From Lingula anatina (Eukaryota; Brachiopoda; Lingulata; Lingulida; Lingulidae), in assembly GCF_001039355.2 (NCBI RefSeq), contig NW_019775314.1, forward strand, positions 131,384 to 178,986: 47,603 nucleotides of DNA, in the 5' to 3' direction. Of this stretch, positions 47,363-47,603 are shown one piece after another. Every line of letters begins with the position of its first letter. Within the stretch, counting starts at the first letter, position 1. The notes beneath the pieces were generated by a model. The model was given only the letters and a program-made list of their open reading frames with translations. It made no database searches and was not told the DNA's origin. The position numbers and the translations under genes were made by a program.

Positions 47363-47603
47363 TGCATCTCCTCTGGCGCATTGATGAAAACCCTGTGTTA
47401 ATGTTTACTGAGGCGATTAGAACCATACTTTAGTATTGTGGGAAAAAGGCCCAGCTAATAATTAGGTCTCAATTGCCTGAAACAATACAAGAGAAGCTGG
47501 AAATCAGGTTAAGACGCGCGCGGCGCAATTTGCCCTAGTTCTAAGTTGTTAGCTTGCTCTGAACTATAGAAGAGCGTATCGTTGTTCAAGAAAGAATTTG
47601 ACT
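47363..47603. other. Window edge, possible 5' leader or first intron
   Basis: Contains a CpG-rich word cluster (acgcgcgcggcgcaa near 47514-47528). No open frame of note. It is probably the transcribed start of a gene lying beyond the window. Confidence 0.35.

Overview
The window is animal nuclear DNA: AT-rich, intron-rich, dense in microsatellites and short inverted-repeat transposons, with no prokaryotic gene structure. Frequent acatgtac and taggcct words, hAT-like miniature elements and a Rex1/CR1-like retrotransposon fragment suggest a marine invertebrate (echinoderm, hemichordate, cephalochordate or mollusc). I cannot name the taxon. Single N characters at 869, 12622 and 40598 mark assembly joins or unresolved bases.

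Left end (1-5580): a decaying array of exon-like units with splice-like borders (period 246 bp at its start) has a 52-bp minisatellite expanded inside one unit. A candidate coding exon (2435-2558) follows, then a diverged tandem duplication of about 1 kb (3568-4548 and 4549-5580).

Main gene (7672-20506, + strand): I reconstruct an apparently undescribed membrane-mucin gene. It has a TATA-like box, a tiny first coding exon (7721-7753), a 565-nt exon encoding a basic His/Arg/Lys-rich cytoplasmic region plus one transmembrane helix, and a 2480-nt exon encoding a Ser/Thr-rich ectodomain with 16-residue repeats and a poly-Lys C-terminus. Reading phases fit exactly (0, then 1), giving about 1025 residues in type II topology. 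Exon 2 occurs twice (11949-12513 and 16721-17285), inside a segment of 4.0-4.8 kb repeated either side of the N at 12622. Either this is a true tandem duplication, where splicing in both exons would give an immediate stop, or it is two haplotypes placed in series by the assembler. The position of the N favours the assembly explanation.

Transposons: the two segment copies differ by a Rex1-like LINE fragment and a 167-bp inverted-repeat element found only in copy B. Both copies carry two older miniature elements. A related sequence at 45701-45930 lacks both of these and so resembles a pre-insertion site. A separate palindromic family occurs at 25.8, 38.6 and 39.8 kb, and other elements lie at 20997-21156 and 31700-32004.

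Right half (20.5-47.6 kb): mostly non-coding. The best signals are a 130-nt candidate coding exon at 34709-34838 (possibly the start of a class B GPCR hormone-receptor domain, weakly supported), a CpG-richer 5'-exon-like stretch ending at a donor near 41611, and a compact ETS/ZNF143/YY1-type promoter at 47290-47362 that probably starts another gene at the window edge.
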